Shown here in pieces: positions 8,590 to 16,785 of a stretch of DNA of 64,000 nucleotides. Every line of letters starts with the position of its first letter. The stretch's first letter is position 1. The stretch comes from Bifidobacterium samirii (GTDB lineage: Bacteria > Actinomycetota > Actinomycetes > Actinomycetales > Bifidobacteriaceae). The translations under genes were made by a program, and so were the position numbers. The notes beneath the pieces were generated by a model that ran no database searches, was not told the origin of the DNA, and was given only the letters and a program-made list of their open reading frames with translations. The stretch is taken from contig NZ_QXGK01000007.1 in NCBI RefSeq assembly GCF_003952945.1, positions 1 through 64,000 of the forward strand, given 5' to 3'.

Positions 8590-8735
8590 TTCTTCTTCCA
8601 TCCAGACTGTAACTGTCGGTACCGGAATCACACCGGTTCACGAGCCGTATGGCTCCTGCATGTCGAATCGATTCATCGATCTCGATGCTCGCGGACTGTA
8701 CCGCCGATCGGGAATTTCACCCTGCCCTGAAGATG
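8590..8735 (-). ncRNA. FMN riboswitch (RFN element)
   Basis: Read on the minus strand, the leader shows the RFN core in order: ATCTTCAGGGCAGGGTGAAA, TTCCCGATCGGCGGT, AGTCCGCGAGC, then after a variable stem GAACCGGTGTGATTCCGGTACCGACAGT, AGTCTGGATGGAAGAAG. These are the conserved junction segments of the aptamer. A terminator follows at 8504-8537, so FMN binding should stop transcription of ribD-ribE-ribBA-ribH. The stretch 8736-8832 upstream holds the presumed promoter; GATAAT at 8744-8749 is a possible -10 but no -35 box is clear. Confidence 0.95.
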
Positions 8736-8832
8736 CGTGTTGAATTATCGAAGGCGATTAAACGCGGACGTATGGACGTGGACGTCCGGCCGTTACACGG
8801 CGCGCAAACTCCGTCGTGTCGAGGAGCCGCGG

Positions 8833-9465
8833 TCAGGCGAGCCGGTCAAGGTCGTCGGGCGTGCCGCCGGCGAGCGTGTCGAGGTTGGCGAAGATGCGGT
8901 CTGCGGGCCAATCCCACCAGCGGATCTCTTCGAGACGTGCGATGGTCGCGTCGTCGTAGCGCATGCGCACCACGCGGCATGGATCGCCGACGGCGACCTC
9001 GTACGCGGGGACGTCGGATGCGACGACCGAATTCGCGCCGATGATGGCGCCGTCGCCCACGTGCACGCCGGGCAGGATGGTCACGTTCTGGCCGATCCAC
9101 ACGTCGTTGCCGATGACCGTGTCGCCTTTGATGGGCATGACGTCCAGTTCCGGCGTGCACCGCTCCCATCCGCCGCCCATGATGTTGAACGGGTAGGTGG
9201 ACAGGCCGTTCATGCGATGGTTGGCGCCGTTCATGATGAACTCCACGCCCTTGGCGATGGCGCAGAACCGTCCGATGACCAGCCGGTCCCCGATGAACGG
9301 GTAATGGTGGGTGACGTGGTCCTCGAAATGCTCCGAGTCGACCGGATCGTCGTAGTACGTGTAGTCGCCGACGATGATCGTGGGCCGGGTGATCGTGTTG
9401 TTGATGTAGCAGACGCTGGGAATGTTGGGGTTGGGGTGAACCGCTCTGGGATCCGGGCCGGCCAT
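8833..9465 (-). CDS. Vat-like hexapeptide-repeat O-acetyltransferase
   Basis: This 210-residue left-handed beta-helix acetyltransferase resembles the xenobiotic (streptogramin A / CatB-type) acyltransferases. Shared marks are IIVGDYTYYDDP, HYPFIGDRLVIGRFCAIA, the MNGANHRMNG catalytic-histidine loop, STYPFN, IKGDTVIGNDVWIGQNVTI, GDGAIIGANSVV and the C-terminal EIRWWDWP. These match the Vat subgroup closely, yet chromosomal relatives of unknown substrate are common, so antibiotic modification is only an inference. AAAGGA precedes the ATG. It stands alone between the rib leader and the right hairpin array. Confidence 0.85.
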   Translation of the reverse strand: MAGPDPRAVHPNPNIPSVCYINNTITRPTIIVGDYTYYDDPVDSEHFEDHVTHHYPFIGDRLVIGRFCAIAKGVEFIMNGANHRMNGLSTYPFNIMGGGWERCTPELDVMPIKGDTVIGNDVWIGQNVTILPGVHVGDGAIIGANSVVASDVPAYEVAVGDPCRVVRMRYDDATIARLEEIRWWDWPADRIFANLDTLAGGTPDDLDRLA

Positions 9466-9563
9466 GACGCGTCCTTTCTGACGACGAACTGTGCTCCATC
9501 CTCCAGCATACCGAGCGTTCCCGCCGGCGAGCGCCGCATCCGGCGACTCACCGAACCGCAGGC

Positions 9564-9674
9564 CTTCACAATGGGCGCGCAACTGACATGGCTGCGTGCC
9601 CGTTGTGAAGTTACGGGTGCTCGAACCTTCATAATGGACACGCAAAGGCGCCGATTGCGCGTCCGTTGCGAGGG
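9564..9674. repeat. Pair of GCGCAA-type hairpins (right composite, first part)
   Basis: Two consecutive inverted repeats. 9564-9581 pairs with 9593-9610 (CTTCACAATGGGCGCGCA against TGCGTGCCCGTTGTGAAG, 16 of 18). 9626-9645 pairs with 9655-9674 (15 of 20, 9-base loop). The arms resemble those at 4429-4539: all end in a GCGCAA or ACGCAA core next to the loop. No gene is visible in 9466-10013 apart from these repeats. Confidence 0.75.
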
Positions 9675-9707
9675 GTCACCCACCACCAGCCTGCGCATCA
9701 CTCTCAT

Positions 9708-10013
9708 CAGCGAGAAGAAATCCCGGTCAGATCGGTAATCCTTCTCACTGGCAGCCCCTCAGCGAGAAGAATCGCTGGTTCGGCCGGAATAAGCGTTCAC
9801 TGACAAACTCTCAGCGAGAAGGATTCCCGATTGAATGGGTGAATCTCCTCACTCACGGTATCCCAATGAGAAGAAGTCCCGGTCAAGTAGGCAACTGTTT
9901 TCGCTGGCAATTCCCTAGCGAGAAGAATCACCGGTTCGACCGCGACATATTCTCGCTAGGCGCCGTTCAGCGAGAAGAATTCCAGGCCAGACCGCCGGAT
10001 CCGCTCGCGCCGG
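9708..10013. repeat. Six tandem 52-bp hairpin units (right composite, second part)
   Basis: Units begin at 9708, 9760, 9812, 9864, 9916 and 9968, exactly 52 bases apart. Each opens with CAGCGAGAAGAAT (or a close variant) and carries an inverted match such as TTCTCGCTGG about 32 bases later, so each can fold into its own hairpin with a loop of about 24 bases. The middle keeps CCCGGTC or CCGGTTC. Sequence between units drifts, but the spacing does not. The sixth unit is degenerate at its end and abuts the nitroreductase stop at 10014. A single copy lies at 4571-4622. Confidence 0.85.
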
Positions 10014-10724
10014 CTACCGTTCCCAGTCGAAGTTGTCGATACCGGCGGCGAGCTCGAACTGGTAGGAGGCGATGCCGAGGTCGATGTTCGTGCCGTAGCC
10101 GAATCCGGGCGTGCGGCGGACGGTCCGCTCCCCCGTCAGGGTGAACGTGAACGCCTGCTGGTTCATCGCGGTCGGGGCGAGCAACGCCGCGTCCACGCCG
10201 TCGAGGAACCACTGCGGCAGGTCGGTTTCGGCACCGTTTCCGAGTCCGTCGGCCACGGCCATGACCTTGCCGCGCGGCTTGGACTTATGCGGTTCGCCCT
10301 GATTGGCGCCGTAGCCGAGCGCGACGACCAGCACGAGCTTCTCGCCGTCACGCACCTCGTAGGCGCCGGGCACCTTCTTGTAGGTGGCGGCGACCCAGCG
10401 GCTGTTCAGGCCGAGCTGCTGGGCGCGCAGCACCACGTGCTGGCCCCAGTAGCCGAGGTCGAAGTCCAGATGGTCGGATTTGGGCCCGACGAGCGCCAGA
10501 TAGTTGTTCGCGTTCGTGAATCCCATGGCCTTGCCGGCGAGCCTGCCGAACGCCTGCGGTTCGTTTAGCACGAGCTGCATGTGCAGTCCGCCCCGCTCGT
10601 TGCACGCGTCGATGGTCTCGCGCAGCGCGGCGACGGTCTGCGGCGCTATGGGCCGGTCCTCGTAGTCACGTACCGCGTGGCGTGCACGCATCGCTTCGAT
10701 CAGGGTCATGTCGTGGTCGGTCAT
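10014..10724 (-). CDS. Nitroreductase-family flavoprotein
   Basis: This 236-residue FMN-dependent oxidoreductase of the NfsB/nitroreductase fold is probably cytoplasmic and NAD(P)H-using. The N-terminal AMRARHAVRDYEDRPI is the phosphate-binding R-x-S-x-R-type segment (here RHAVRDY). The middle has LGYWGQHVVLRAQQLGLNSRWVAA, and VALGYGANQGEPHKSKPRGKV marks the C-terminal third. It overlaps the upstream ArsR-type regulator by four bases (TCAT at 10721-10724, ATGA in the transcript), so regulator and enzyme form one operon. The substrate is unknown; quinone or nitroaromatic reduction, or flavin reduction, are possible. Confidence 0.85.
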   Translation of the reverse strand: MTDHDMTLIEAMRARHAVRDYEDRPIAPQTVAALRETIDACNERGGLHMQLVLNEPQAFGRLAGKAMGFTNANNYLALVGPKSDHLDFDLGYWGQHVVLRAQQLGLNSRWVAATYKKVPGAYEVRDGEKLVLVVALGYGANQGEPHKSKPRGKVMAVADGLGNGAETDLPQWFLDGVDAALLAPTAMNQQAFTFTLTGERTVRRTPGFGYGTNIDLGIASYQFELAAGIDNFDWER

Positions 10725-11143
10725 TGTTCCGCTCCTTCGTGATGGTGCTTGTCCGTAATATCGTGCCCGTCCGCGGAATCGCGGTCGTATGGGCAATGGA
10801 GATCCGGTCGCGCGATCAGCGTTCTGGCGCATGTCAATGCGACGATGATTTCGTCCAATGCCGCCGGATCGCCGTCCAGCGCGTAGTAGTTGCGCGTCCC
10901 GTCGCGTCGCATGCGCACGATGCCACAGTCCTTGAGTATTTTGAGATGATGCGAGACGGTGGGACGCGACAGGTTCGCCCGTGCGGCGATCTCGCCGACG
11001 CGCAGTCCTCGTTCGCATGGCGCGGCCGCCATCATCGACAGGATGATGTGCTGCCGGGTGCGGTCTCCCAATGCGGTCATCGCCGGCTGGCATCGTGCAA
11101 TCAGTTCGGACAGCCGTGCGATCTCCCCGCCGATATCCGTCAT
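10721..11143 (-). CDS. ArsR-family transcriptional regulator
   Basis: This 140-residue winged-helix regulator has a recognition-helix region RVGEIAARANLSRPTVSHHLKIL, followed by the wing RMRRDGTRNYYAL. The C-terminal tail is notable for HCPYDRDSADGHDITDKHHHE, a Cys/His/Asp-rich stretch that could bind metal or be redox-active; this is inference. It is the first gene of a two-gene operon with the nitroreductase and probably regulates that operon. GAAAGGAAGG lies just upstream of the ATG. Confidence 0.88.
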   Translation of the reverse strand: MTDIGGEIARLSELIARCQPAMTALGDRTRQHIILSMMAAAPCERGLRVGEIAARANLSRPTVSHHLKILKDCGIVRMRRDGTRNYYALDGDPAALDEIIVALTCARTLIARPDLHCPYDRDSADGHDITDKHHHEGAEQ

Positions 11144-11332
11144 CGTCCGTCCTTCCTTTCCCGCCTGCGAGCGCCGTTCGGTTCATCGTCATGAACCATT
11201 GTGCATGCGCGACCGGCCCCGTTGCCGTTCGGTAAAGCAATTCGAGATGATTCGGGTGCGTTATGCTCGGCTGTCCGGGAACGGCTCGGTGCCGCTTTCC
11301 CGGGAGACAGGCAGTCTCTACACTGGAGCGTC

Positions 11333-11911
11333 ATGGAGCTCTTGATCCGGGAGTATCGGCCGTCGGATGCGGCGGCGACGATGCGCGTGTTCCGTCGCGC
11401 GGTCCTCGGGACGGCGTCGCATGATTACGATGCGGTGCAGACGCGCGTATGGGCGGACCGTATCGGTTCGCCGGCCGAGTGGAACGCGCATCGGATGGCG
11501 GCGCATACGTGGGTCGCCGTGCCTGCCGGTCATGGCCATGTCCATGATGCAGTCCGCCCCGTTGGTCCCGCAGCCGACCGCGAATCGTGCGACGCCTCAT
11601 ATGACTCCGTATCGTCCGGCGTCCGCGGGTCCGCGGCGGCCGGCGAGCCGGTCGGATTCATCGACGTCGATGACGACGGCTATATCGACATGCTGTTCGT
11701 CGACCCGTCGTACGGGCGGCGGGGCGTGGCGTCGCGTCTGCTGTCGCAGGTCGAACGGTTCGCCGCGGACCGTGGCATCGTCGGCCTGCATGTCCATGCG
11801 AGCGTCACCGCGCGGCCGTTCTTCGCCCGTCATGGGTTCCGTATGGTCGAAGAACGGCATCCGATGATCGGCGACGTGACGTTCGTCAACTATCTGATGG
11901 TCCACCCGTAG
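11333..11911 (+). CDS. GNAT-family N-acetyltransferase
   Basis: This 192-residue protein has the GNAT core: IREYRPSDAAATMRVF at the N-terminus, GFIDVDDDGYIDMLFVDPSYGRRGVASRLL as the strand plus acetyl-CoA loop (residues ~113-140), and ARPFFARHGFRMVEER near the end. It resembles YafP-type acetyltransferases. An insertion of about 45 residues (roughly 65-110) between the first strands is low-complexity and variable. GGAG precedes the ATG. Unlike the GNAT at 311 it has the window's normal GC-rich codon use. Substrate unknown. Confidence 0.8.
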   Translation: MELLIREYRPSDAAATMRVFRRAVLGTASHDYDAVQTRVWADRIGSPAEWNAHRMAAHTWVAVPAGHGHVHDAVRPVGPAADRESCDASYDSVSSGVRGSAAAGEPVGFIDVDDDGYIDMLFVDPSYGRRGVASRLLSQVERFAADRGIVGLHVHASVTARPFFARHGFRMVEERHPMIGDVTFVNYLMVHP

Positions 11912-11966
11912 CGGATTCGACAACAGACGGAGACGCTGCCGCCGTGCGGCGGGCGTCTCCATCCGG

Positions 11967-12764
11967 TCAGGCGATGCCGCTGCCCATGTTCGGGTCAGCG
12001 GCGTTGGCGGCGACCGGGGCGAGGAGGACCCGTCCCACGCCGCGGTACACGTTCACGAGGCCTTCGCCGCTGGCGGCGGAACCGATGAGCGTCTTGCCGG
12101 AACGCTCCACGGTGAACTGCAGTCCGGTCGTCCAGGCGACGGCGAAGTTGCCGTCCACCTTCAGTTCGTCGTTCTCCAGGTCGATGGTGACGAGTTCGCT
12201 CGCCGGCACGGGCGATTCGAGCGCGACCGTGCCCTGCCCCTCCAGGGCGAGGTTGAACAGGCCTTCGCCGCCGGCGACCATCGCGCTGGGGCGCGACACC
12301 ATGACCGCCCGCTGGCGGACCGTGGATTCGCACGCGTAGAACATGCCGTCGTTGACGGTGAGCGAGCCGCCCATCTGGGCGGGGTCGATGAGCAGGATAT
12401 GCCGGTAGGTGGGTTCGAGCACGAGCGTGCCCGTGCCGACGTATTCGGGTTTGATGGCCGACTCGTTGGTGACCGCGCCACGGGCGAGCTTGCCGATGAA
12501 ATCGCCCACGCCCTTGAGTCCGGTCGTGGCGTGGATGTTGCCGGCGGTCCACTGCATGGCACCGGCCTGCACGGTCACGCCGTTGCGGCCGTCGAGCGTG
12601 CATACGACCTGACGGCGGCGCACGTTCATTTCGGATGCGAACCATGCGGCGGCCGCACCCCCGTACGTGACGGACAGGTCGCGCTTCCATTCGATGACCT
12701 GGAACGGGCCCTGACGGGCGATGATCTCGACGTCGTCGTTGTCGGTGAAGTTGTAGATCCTCAT
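11967..12764 (-). CDS. AIM24-family protein
   Basis: This 265-residue beta-rich protein of the AIM24/TIGR00266 superfamily folds as a double-stranded beta-helix-like trimer in known relatives and has no assigned enzymatic role. Typical segments are a Gly/Ala-rich VQAGAMQWTAGNI, PTYRHILLID, GGEGLFNLALEGQGTVALESP and a C-terminal GEGLVNVYRGVGRVLLAP. No signal peptide or membrane segment is seen, so it is probably cytoplasmic. AAAGGA precedes the ATG. It is monocistronic, between a convergent GNAT gene and a tRNA-Leu gene. Confidence 0.8.
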   Translation of the reverse strand: MRIYNFTDNDDVEIIARQGPFQVIEWKRDLSVTYGGAAAAWFASEMNVRRRQVVCTLDGRNGVTVQAGAMQWTAGNIHATTGLKGVGDFIGKLARGAVTNESAIKPEYVGTGTLVLEPTYRHILLIDPAQMGGSLTVNDGMFYACESTVRQRAVMVSRPSAMVAGGEGLFNLALEGQGTVALESPVPASELVTIDLENDELKVDGNFAVAWTTGLQFTVERSGKTLIGSAASGEGLVNVYRGVGRVLLAPVAANAADPNMGSGIA

Positions 12765-12875
12765 ACGAGTCCTTTCTCGCGGTGAACCATGACGGCCGTG
12801 ACGGCGACGGCGTCTCCGCACGGTTCCGGCATCGTGCGTCGGTGCGGCCGGATTCCTCAAGCGTATACGAATACG

Positions 12876-12903
12876 AAAAGGCCCCGTGTCGCCACGGGGC
12901 CTT
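12876..12903 (-). terminator. Intrinsic terminator after tRNA-Leu(GAG)
   Basis: AAGGCCCCGTG and CACGGGGCCTT form an 11-bp stem (12878-12888 with 12893-12903). On the minus strand the stem is followed by TTTTCG, directly downstream of the tRNA gene. Confidence 0.8.
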
Positions 12904-12908
12904 GCCGG

Positions 12909-12995
12909 TGTCCGAGATGGGACTTGAACCCACACGCCTGTATAAATAGGCACTAGCACCTCAAGCTAGCGCGTCTACCATTCCGCCACCCGGAC
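12909..12995 (-). tRNA. tRNA-Leu (anticodon GAG)
   Basis: Class II tRNA of 87 bases on the minus strand. Acceptor arms GTCCGGG and CTCGGAC pair with one G-U. The anticodon stem-loop is CTAGC-TTGAGGT-GCTAG, giving GAG. A long variable arm (GCCTATTTATACAGGC) follows, and the T arm is GTGGGTTCAAGTCCCAT. CCA is not fully encoded. Confidence 0.95.
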
Positions 12996-13201
12996 AGGTG
13001 GTGCTGCAAGCACGAGTCGTTACTGTATATCAGTTCGCCACGGAACGCAAGCCGGCGACACGCCGGGAGCGTGCGGGCGATGCCGTCGGCGGAACCGCCG
13101 CGGCGGCTTGGGGGACGCGCCGTTACAATGGACGCTCGTAACCGTCGGATTGCGGCGGCGAAGCGGCGTGCGGGCGCCGGCGTGCGTATGGGAGGAGCAT
13201 C

Positions 13202-14329
13202 ATGGGACGTCATCAGCGGGCGGAGACGCTGGGATTGGTGTCGTTCCTGTGCTGCGCGGTCGTCGCGTTCCTGGCGATGCGGCTGTACATGGATTGGGCG
13301 CCGGCGATCTGGCAGGTGACGCAGCGCCGGTTCAGCGTGGCGGCGGGCATCGTGGCCGGGTGCGGCGTGGTCTCGTTCGCCGTCGGATATGCGAGCCAGT
13401 CGCGTTCGCTGACGCTCCGGCACGGCTGGTGGATGCCGGTGCGCCGCGTGTTCGAGATCCTGGCCCTGTCGACCGTGTATGCGGCGACGATCTTCCTGTC
13501 GTCGTTCGCCCTGTTCGGCATGATCAACACGATGATGGGCATGCATCTGCTCGCCGGGTACATGCCGGCGCTGGCGGCCGGGTTCGCCGGCGTGGTGGGC
13601 TATATGACGTTCGTGCAGGCGGAGCTGATGAGCGCGAAGACGCTCGCCTCGCTGCTGCCGTTCTTCGTGGTCGCGGGCGTGAGCACGGCCGGGCTGACGA
13701 CCGACGACCCGTACTGGTATCGCAACAACTTCTCCCAGCTGGGCGACCGTACGACGTTCGCGGCGACGATGTTCAACGCGACGCTGATCCTGGCGGGCAC
13801 GTGCATCATCATCGTCAGCTACTTCGCCGTGTCGGAGCTGATCGCCACGCAGCGGCTGGAACGGCTGTGGCATGAGCGTCACGAGCATGATTCGGAGCCG
13901 GAGATTGCGCATTTCCGCCCGCGCATCGCGATCCTCTCGGCGCTGCTGACCGTGTCGGGTCTGGCGTTCATCGGCATCGGCGTGTTCCGGTACACGCCGC
14001 ACTACATCATGCACAACGTGTGCGCCAAGGGGCTGCCGCTGGTGATGGGCGTGCTGCTGCTGGCGCTGCCGTGGCTGGCGCCGCGCATGCCGAAGGCGAT
14101 GTACGTGATCTCGGATCTGGCGATCGCCGTATGCGCCGCGTTCGGCGTGAACATGCTTATGGGCAACGATACGCTCACCAATCTGGAGGCGCTGGCGGGC
14201 GCGTTCTTCCTGGGTTGGTTCATCGTCTTCTCCCGTCAGATCGCCGCGATCGAGGCGGACCGCGTGTCGACGCAGCTGGTGCGCTTCCAGGCCGAGCGGA
14301 TCGAGTCGCGTCTCGCGTCGAACCGCTGA
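13202..14329 (+). CDS. Polytopic membrane protein of unknown function
   Basis: This 375-residue protein has about nine hydrophobic segments (for example ETLGLVSFLCCAVVAFLAM, IFLSSFALFGMINTMMG, ILSALLTVSGLAFIGIGVF, GLPLVMGVLLLALPWLAP), so it resides in the cytoplasmic membrane. The two halves show some similarity in layout, vaguely like DUF998-type proteins, but no motif allows a functional call. GGAGG lies ahead of the ATG at 13202. Divergent from the tRNA-Leu gene and convergent with glgX, it appears to be transcribed alone. Confidence 0.75.
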   Translation: MGRHQRAETLGLVSFLCCAVVAFLAMRLYMDWAPAIWQVTQRRFSVAAGIVAGCGVVSFAVGYASQSRSLTLRHGWWMPVRRVFEILALSTVYAATIFLSSFALFGMINTMMGMHLLAGYMPALAAGFAGVVGYMTFVQAELMSAKTLASLLPFFVVAGVSTAGLTTDDPYWYRNNFSQLGDRTTFAATMFNATLILAGTCIIIVSYFAVSELIATQRLERLWHERHEHDSEPEIAHFRPRIAILSALLTVSGLAFIGIGVFRYTPHYIMHNVCAKGLPLVMGVLLLALPWLAPRMPKAMYVISDLAIAVCAAFGVNMLMGNDTLTNLEALAGAFFLGWFIVFSRQIAAIEADRVSTQLVRFQAERIESRLASNR

Positions 14330-14408
14330 CGGCGGGATCGTTCCTTCCCGACCCCTTCCCCCCCGGCTTCCGATTCCCGCACGTCCGCTCCCCTGTGCGC
14401 CGATACGA

Positions 14409-14448
14409 ACGATGGGGCGGTCCTCCTATAGGAGGACCGCCCCATCGT
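14409..14448. terminator. Hairpin between the membrane protein and glgX (probable bidirectional terminator)
   Basis: A perfect 18-bp stem with a TATA loop (arms ACGATGGGGCGGTCCTCC and its complement) sits between two convergent genes. There is no strong T-run on either side, so termination is inferred from position and stem strength. Confidence 0.65.
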
Positions 14449-14490
14449 CGTCCATTCATCCGACGTCGTCCGCGACCACAGCCACAACCG

Positions 14491-16632
14491 TCAGGCGAAC
14501 GGCTGCGCGTCGGGCTTCTTGGCGCTCATGAGCAGCAGGAAGCTGCGCGCCTGCGCGGTGATCGCGAACCCGGCCTCGTAGCTGAGTTCGGGGCCCTTGG
14601 GATTGTACGTGTCGACGATCAGCTGCCATTTGCGCCCGTAGTGCTCGTCGGGCAGCGTGAACATGATCGGCTCGTAGTGGGCGTTGAAGATGAGGATGAA
14701 GTCGTTGTCGACCAGCTGCTTGCCGTACCAGTCCATTTCGGGGATGTTCGACCCGTTGAGGAAGATCATCACCGAGAACGCGTGCGTGTTCGACCAGTCG
14801 TCCATGTCCATGATGGAGCCGGTGTGGTCGAACCATTCGACCTGCGGCAGCTTGGCCGCATCATCGCCGGGCTCGCGGCCGGTGAAGAAGCGGCGCCGGT
14901 GCAGCACCGGATGCTCGAGACGCAGGTGGATGAGCTTGGACACGAAGTCGAACATGTCCTTCTGCGCGTCGTCGAGGTCCCAGTGGGTCCACGAGATCTC
15001 GTTGTCCTGACAGTACGCGTTGTTGTTGCCCAGCTGGGTGCGGGCCACCTCGTCGCCGCCGCAGATCATCGGGATGCCCTGGCTGAGCAGCAGCGTGGAG
15101 AACATGTTGCGCATCTGCCGCTGGCGCAGGTCGACGACGTCGGGGATCGTCGTGGAGCCTTCCACGCCGCAGTTCCACGAGCGGTTGTTGCTTTCGCCGT
15201 CGCGGTTGTCCTCGCCGTTGGCCGCGTTGTGCTTCTCGTTGTAGCTGACGAGGTCGCGCAGCGTGAAGCCGTCGTGCGCGGTGACGAAGTTCACCGACGC
15301 GACCGGGCGGCGGCCGTTCATCTGGTACAGGTCGGAGCTGCCCATGAGACGGCTGGCGAATTCGGGCAGCGTGGACGGCTGCGAGCGCCAGAAGTCGCGT
15401 ACGGTGTCGCGGTAGCGGCCGTTCCATTCGGACCAGCTGGACGGGAAGCCGCCGACCTGGTAGCCGCCGGAGCCGAGGTCCCAGGGTTCGGCGATGAGCT
15501 TGACGCGGCTGATGACGGGGTCCTGTTCGACGATGTCGAAGAACGCGGAGAGCTTGTCGACCTCCTGGAACTGGCGTGCGAGGGTGGCGGCGAGGTCGAA
15601 GCGGAAGCCGTCGACGTGCATTTCGGTGACCCAGTAGCGCAGGGAGTCGGTGATGAGCTGCAGGGCGTGCGGGGATCGCATGAGCAGCGAGTTGCCGGTG
15701 CCGGTGGTGTCGAAGTAGAACCGCTTGTTGTCGTCGACGAGACGGTAGTACGCCTGGTTGTCGATGCCCTTGAAGCTGAGCATGGGGCCGCGGTTGTTGC
15801 CTTCGGCGGTGTGGTTGTAGACCACGTCGAGGATGACCTCGATGCCGGCGCGGTGGTAGGCCTTGACCATGGACTTGAATTCGTTGACCTGTTCGCCGCG
15901 TTCGCCGGAGCTGGAGTACGCGTTGTGGGGCGCGAAGAAGCCGATGGTGTTGTAGCCCCAGTAGTTGCTCAGGCCCTTGTCCTGCAGGAACGTGTCGTTG
16001 ACGAACTGGTGGATGGGCATGAGCTCGATGGCGGTGATGCCGAGCTTCTTGAGGTATTCGATGACGGACGGGTAGGCGAGGCCGGCGTACGTGCCGCGGA
16101 TGTCCGGCGGCACGTCGGGGTTGAGGTTGGTCAGGCCGCGCACGTGCGCCTCGTAGATGACGGAGTCGTGGTACGGGATGTGCGGGTGCTGGTCGTTGCC
16201 CCAGTCGAAGTAGGGGTTGACGACGACGGATTTCATGGTGTGGGCGGCCGAGTCGAGGTCGTTGCGCCGGTTGACGTCGTCGGGGGTGTCGAACCAGTAC
16301 GAGAAGAGGCTTTCGTCGCCGTCGATGTTGCCTTCGATGGCTTTGGCGTACGGGTCGAGGAGCAGCTTGTTGGGGTTGCAGCGCAGGCCGTTGTTGGGGT
16401 CGAACGGGCCGTGCACGCGGTATCCGTAGCGTTGGCCGGGCTGCAGTCCGGGGATGTAGTTGTGCCAGACGTACGAGTTCTGCTCGGTCATCTCGATGCG
16501 GGTCTCGTTGTCGTCGTCATCGAACAGGCACAACTCGACCTTGCTGGCAACTTGTGAGAACAATGCGAAATTCACGCCGGCGCCGTCGTAGCTCGCGCCC
16601 AGCGGGTACATCGAACCTGGTCTGATTTGCAT
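14491..16632 (-). CDS. glgX: Glycogen debranching enzyme GlgX-type (GH13 isoamylase)
   Basis: It hydrolyses alpha-1,6 branch points of limit-dextrin glycogen in the cytoplasm. The 713-residue protein has an N-terminal CBM48-like domain (MYPLGASYDGAGVNFALFS) and a GH13 catalytic barrel. The conserved regions are VVYNHTAEGN, DGFRFDLA with the nucleophile Asp, LIAEPWD with the acid/base Glu, and FVTAHDGFTLRDLVSYNEKHN with the third carboxylate. The ATG at 16632 lies two bases after GGAGG, which is tight, but the MQ.RPGS-YPLGA start is the family norm in Actinobacteria. Pairs functionally with glgB at 35947. Confidence 0.94.
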   Translation of the reverse strand: MQIRPGSMYPLGASYDGAGVNFALFSQVASKVELCLFDDDDNETRIEMTEQNSYVWHNYIPGLQPGQRYGYRVHGPFDPNNGLRCNPNKLLLDPYAKAIEGNIDGDESLFSYWFDTPDDVNRRNDLDSAAHTMKSVVVNPYFDWGNDQHPHIPYHDSVIYEAHVRGLTNLNPDVPPDIRGTYAGLAYPSVIEYLKKLGITAIELMPIHQFVNDTFLQDKGLSNYWGYNTIGFFAPHNAYSSSGERGEQVNEFKSMVKAYHRAGIEVILDVVYNHTAEGNNRGPMLSFKGIDNQAYYRLVDDNKRFYFDTTGTGNSLLMRSPHALQLITDSLRYWVTEMHVDGFRFDLAATLARQFQEVDKLSAFFDIVEQDPVISRVKLIAEPWDLGSGGYQVGGFPSSWSEWNGRYRDTVRDFWRSQPSTLPEFASRLMGSSDLYQMNGRRPVASVNFVTAHDGFTLRDLVSYNEKHNAANGEDNRDGESNNRSWNCGVEGSTTIPDVVDLRQRQMRNMFSTLLLSQGIPMICGGDEVARTQLGNNNAYCQDNEISWTHWDLDDAQKDMFDFVSKLIHLRLEHPVLHRRRFFTGREPGDDAAKLPQVEWFDHTGSIMDMDDWSNTHAFSVMIFLNGSNIPEMDWYGKQLVDNDFILIFNAHYEPIMFTLPDEHYGRKWQLIVDTYNPKGPELSYEAGFAITAQARSFLLLMSAKKPDAQPFA

Positions 16633-16785
16633 ATCCTCCAGTATCGCACGACCACCCCCGCGACGCCGCCAGCGACAGTCGCCGGTTGCGGGTTTTCGTC
16701 CGCCGGCGGCGGCCGTGCGGGCCGTGCGGCCCGCCCGTGGTCGCCGGCGGCGGACGATGCGGTGACGTGATGCGCGTCGCGTGGT

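Noticed and set aside
9708-10013. Possible CRISPR array because of the regular repeats
   Set aside because: The units have no constant repeat with unique spacers: similarity covers most of each unit, every unit has an internal palindrome, and there are no cas genes nearby.
14020-16557. Very long plus-strand open frame across glgX
   Set aside because: It is an antisense frame kept open by GC-rich codon bias; glgX on the opposite strand has full family motifs.
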